Source of the DNA: Candidatus Nomurabacteria bacterium RIFCSPLOWO2_01_FULL_41_12
GTDB lineage: Bacteria; Patescibacteriota; Minisyncoccia; Phycocordibacterales; UBA9973
Assembly: GCA_001787035.1 (NCBI GenBank)
Contig: MFUY01000003.1
Span: 3,180-11,941, forward strand
Length of the DNA: 8,762 nucleotides
Direction: 5' to 3'
Shown here: one piece after another, positions 7,432-8,762 of the stretch
Layout of the letters: every line of letters starts with the position of its first letter
How positions within the stretch are numbered: the first letter of the stretch is position 1
Notes under the pieces: generated by a model
What the model saw: only the letters and a program-made list of their open reading frames with translations
The model's database searches: none
Told to the model about the DNA's origin: nothing
Translations under genes and position numbers: made by a program

Positions 7432-7458
7432 ATTATATCATAAATGGGGAGTTGCCAA
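7432..7458 (-). promoter_or_regulatory. Candidate extended -10 promoter for frr and downstream genes
   Basis: On the minus strand TGATATAAT (7440-7432) is a perfect extended -10 (TGnTATAAT). TTGGCA (7458-7453), five of six matches to the -35 consensus, lies 15 bases upstream of the hexamer, which is shorter than the ideal 17. A start 7 bases past the hexamer would fall at the A of the frr ATG (7425), giving a leaderless mRNA. The TG of the element is also the first two bases of the holB TGA stop. In an AT-rich genome such a match can occur by chance, but its position right before a gene without a Shine-Dalgarno sequence adds weight. Confidence 0.45.
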
Positions 7459-8166
7459 CGCCACAGATTCCATTAAGATTTTAGCGGAACTGCCGGGCAT
7501 ACGGAGGAATTCTCGGACTTTGGAAAAATGTTCAAAAGCGTCAAGGACGGCCCTTGACATATTCTTGTCAAAGACAGTCTTTGACACAGTCACTGATTCA
7601 AGCGCATTTAGGAATTTAAGGGCTTTGGAACGAGTGGAATCCAAAATAACAATCCCATTTCCCTCTTCATCTTCCTCTTCAGACTCAGCCAATAATTCTT
7701 TAATAAAATCAATTCTGTTTCTTAAAGACATTAATAAAAACTTTTCTGCATCTTGCGTTCCCTCCGCCAAGTCAGATTTACTAGAAATAAAATAAAATCT
7801 GGAAACAAGAGTTTTTAAGAGAGAATTAACGTCCGGTACAATAAGAAAAAAAATAGTATTCTCTATCGGCTCTTCAAACATTTTAAGTAGAACATTTTGA
7901 GCATCAAGAGACATACTATTGGTACAAACTATGTATATCTTTTTTCCGGGAGAAAAACTCTTGTCAGTAGACATGGCTCGCAAACTAAATGCCTCGTCAA
8001 TTTTAAAATTATCGATTGAAATGTGGCAGAAGTCAGGATTACCGGAAGTTTTAATATCTATATTTTCACAAAAACTCAAAACCTCTCCCACTACTTCATC
8101 TCGTGCACCTTCCACTAAATACGCATGATGTAAGTTATCTTTGTCTAAATGTCTAGAAATATTCAT
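7438..8166 (-). CDS. holB: DNA polymerase III delta'-like clamp-loader subunit, short form
   Basis: The 242-residue product resembles the AAA+ core of delta'/tau clamp-loader subunits, which load the beta sliding clamp during replication. Visible signs are HHAYLVEG (13-20), the strand before the Walker B position (KKIYIVCTNSMSLDAQNVLL, 75-94), LLKMFEEPIENTIFFLI (93-109) and LVSRF (120-124). The family is usually about 300 residues or more. The Walker A site is replaced by EGARDEVVGE, and the SRC arginine-finger motif reads SRF, so it is probably a non-ATPase delta' type. There is no zinc module. An acidic insert (ESEEEDEEGNG, 161-171) separates the AAA+ part from a short helical C-terminus. 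Two palindromic repeats are embedded in frame and encode VSKTVFD (194-200) and MSRAVLD (203-209). It starts 55 bases after mreB. A divergent AAA+ protein with another partner remains possible. Confidence 0.72.
   Translation of the reverse strand: MNISRHLDKDNLHHAYLVEGARDEVVGEVLSFCENIDIKTSGNPDFCHISIDNFKIDEAFSLRAMSTDKSFSPGKKIYIVCTNSMSLDAQNVLLKMFEEPIENTIFFLIVPDVNSLLKTLVSRFYFISSKSDLAEGTQDAEKFLLMSLRNRIDFIKELLAESEEEDEEGNGIVILDSTRSKALKFLNALESVTVSKTVFDKNMSRAVLDAFEHFSKVREFLRMPGSSAKILMESVALATPHL
7540..7558 (-). repeat. Small palindromic repeat inside holB, copy 1
   Basis: The minus strand reads GTCAAGGGCCGTCCTTGAC, a 19-base palindrome. All pairs are Watson-Crick except one G-T pair, which would be a G-U wobble in the mRNA. 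It encodes MSRAVLD with the preceding base triplet. It is 16/20 identical to copy 2, which lies 7 bases away, and shares its core with the intergenic copies. Confidence 0.8.
7566..7586 (-). repeat. Small palindromic repeat inside holB, copy 2
   Basis: TGTCAAAGAC, one central base, then GTCTTTGACA: a perfect 21-base palindrome with 10-bp arms. It encodes VSKTVFD in the holB frame. Compared with copy 1, an A-U pair replaces a G-C pair (both sides changed) and another A-U replaces G-U, as expected if hairpin formation is maintained. Confidence 0.85.
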
Positions 8167-8172
8167 AAATTT

Positions 8173-8189
8173 TTAAGGACGGTCCTTAA
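8173..8189. repeat. Small palindromic repeat between mreB and holB, copy 3
   Basis: Plus strand TTAAGGAC G GTCCTTAA is a perfect palindrome with 8-bp arms around one central base. Its core AAGGACnGTCCTT is shared with the other three copies. It lies just upstream of the holB start codon. Confidence 0.8.
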
Positions 8190-8213
8190 GAAAGTTTCCC
8201 AAGGACCGTCCTT
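8175..8213 (-). promoter_or_regulatory. Long hairpin in the mreB-holB gap (attenuator or processing site?)
   Basis: The two intergenic palindromes are reverse complements of each other over 13 bases (8175-8187 with 8201-8213). In minus-strand RNA the stem continues through two G-U pairs (8188/8200, 8189/8199) into a short GAAA/UUUC inner stem. An AAGGA that could act as a distant Shine-Dalgarno sequence for holB (16 bases from the ATG) is buried in the stem. No T-run follows in either direction, so it is not a standard terminator. Each half can also fold on itself, so two structures compete. Confidence 0.5.
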
Positions 8214-8214
8214 G
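8200..8214. repeat. Small palindromic repeat between mreB and holB, copy 4
   Basis: Plus strand CAAGGAC C GTCCTTG is a perfect palindrome with 7-bp arms around one central base. It is an inverted copy of the 8175-8187 core, 13 bases away, and lies 7 bases after the mreB stop codon in the transcription direction. Confidence 0.8.
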
Positions 8215-8221
8215 TAAAACC

Positions 8222-8762
8222 TTATTTTTTGCTCAATACAGTCTTCTTATATACATCTAAATGCTCCAAGGCTATGCCTGTGCCTTTAGCTACGCAGAAA
8301 AGAGCATCTTCGGCTAAAGTTGCTTTGACTCCAGTCCTCCGATAAACCAATTCTGGAAAATTGCGTAGCATTGAAGAACCTCCGGTCATGATAATGCCCT
8401 GGTCTATAATATCGGAAGCAAGTTCAGGTGGAGTTTCTTGCAAAACATCTTTTATTGCTTTAATTATTTGTTTTAATTCGGCGTCTATTGCTTTGACTAT
8501 TTCATTAGTAGAGACTCGCGCCGACCTGGGTAAGCCCTGGATAAAATCCCTGCCTTTTATCGTCACGGAAAGCTCTTCCTCCAGGGGCACGGCTGCGCCA
8601 ATTTTTATTTTTACTTCCTCGGCTGTCCTGTCGCCGATCGCTAAATTAAAAGTCTTTTTGATGTAGTCTGCTATTGCGGCATCTATTTTATTTCCAGCGC
8701 ATTTTACCGAAGTGGAAGCCACAATACCGCCGAGCGATATAACCGCCACATCCGTCGTACCT
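8222..8762 (-). CDS. mreB: Rod shape-determining protein MreB, C-terminal half (5' end beyond window)
   Basis: The frame is open to the right edge and ends in TAA at 8222, giving 180 visible residues of a protein usually near 340. MreB is a bacterial actin that polymerises under the membrane and directs side-wall peptidoglycan synthesis. Seen motifs are GTTDVAVISLGG at the very edge (actin phosphate-2 loop), IGDRTAEEVKIKIG, GRDFIQGLPRS, the TPPELASDI helix, and MTGGSSMLRNF (adenosine-binding loop; the family usually has TGGGALLR). A GTG at 8749 lies inside the phosphate-2 loop and is not the real start; GGT ACG ACG GAT precede it in frame. No mreC or mreD follows; the next gene is holB-like, after a 55-base gap with a hairpin. 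Confidence 0.95.
   Translation of the reverse strand, partial: GTTDVAVISLGGIVASTSVKCAGNKIDAAIADYIKKTFNLAIGDRTAEEVKIKIGAAVPLEEELSVTIKGRDFIQGLPRSARVSTNEIVKAIDAELKQIIKAIKDVLQETPPELASDIIDQGIIMTGGSSMLRNFPELVYRRTGVKATLAEDALFCVAKGTGIALEHLDVYKKTVLSKK

Noticed and set aside
7426..7440. TGA read as glycine, fusing holB to frr
   Set aside because: frr has its own normal N-terminus at ATG 7425, and the TGA before rseP also falls exactly where RRF should end.
8167..8221. Intrinsic terminator after mreB
   Set aside because: The stem is strong, but no T-run follows it on either strand.
1..8762. CRISPR arrays, tRNA/rRNA genes, insertion sequences
   Set aside because: No regularly spaced direct repeats, cloverleaf sequences or transposase motifs were seen.

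Overview
The window reads as a stretch of a small, AT-rich bacterial genome. The best guess is a Candidate Phyla Radiation (Patescibacteria, Parcubacteria-like) organism. This rests on tight same-strand packing, starts that mostly lack a Shine-Dalgarno sequence, unusually short versions of core proteins, and short GTCAAGGAC-type palindromes that I recall (unverified) from such genomes. TAA and TGA both act as stops, so the TGA=Gly code of Gracilibacteria and Absconditabacteria does not apply.

All nine genes lie on the minus strand and are read from right to left: mreB (5' end outside the window), a holB-like delta' gene, frr, an rseP-type site-2 protease, an M24 Xaa-Pro peptidase, a double ddl, murI, rpmG (bL33), and a membrane-anchored GT20 glycosyltransferase (3' end outside the window). 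Apart from a 55-base gap after mreB, spacings run from a 14-base overlap to 24 bases, so most of the window is probably one operon. An extended -10 promoter inside the holB-frr junction may start a second transcript. No stretch over 300 bases lacks a gene.

The theme is the cell envelope. MreB guides wall synthesis, MurI makes D-Glu, and the double Ddl makes the D-Ala-D-Ala type dipeptide. The site-2 protease cuts membrane proteins. The last gene carries a two-pass sensor-like N-terminus ahead of a trehalose-6-phosphate-synthase-type catalytic domain. Translation (frr, rpmG) and replication (holB) genes are interleaved.

Three things stand out. (1) An 809-residue protein holds two complete D-Ala-D-Ala ligase domains whose motifs match what I remember of the plant chloroplast DDL, and the two active sites differ at specificity residues. 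(2) A GT20 sugar synthase is fused to a transmembrane Cache/HAMP-like module, with a sharp GC step at the junction. (3) frr is split by a single in-frame TAA, although the missing C-terminus is intact in the same frame. A family of small palindromes lies in frame within holB and in front of it, and shows compensatory base changes.
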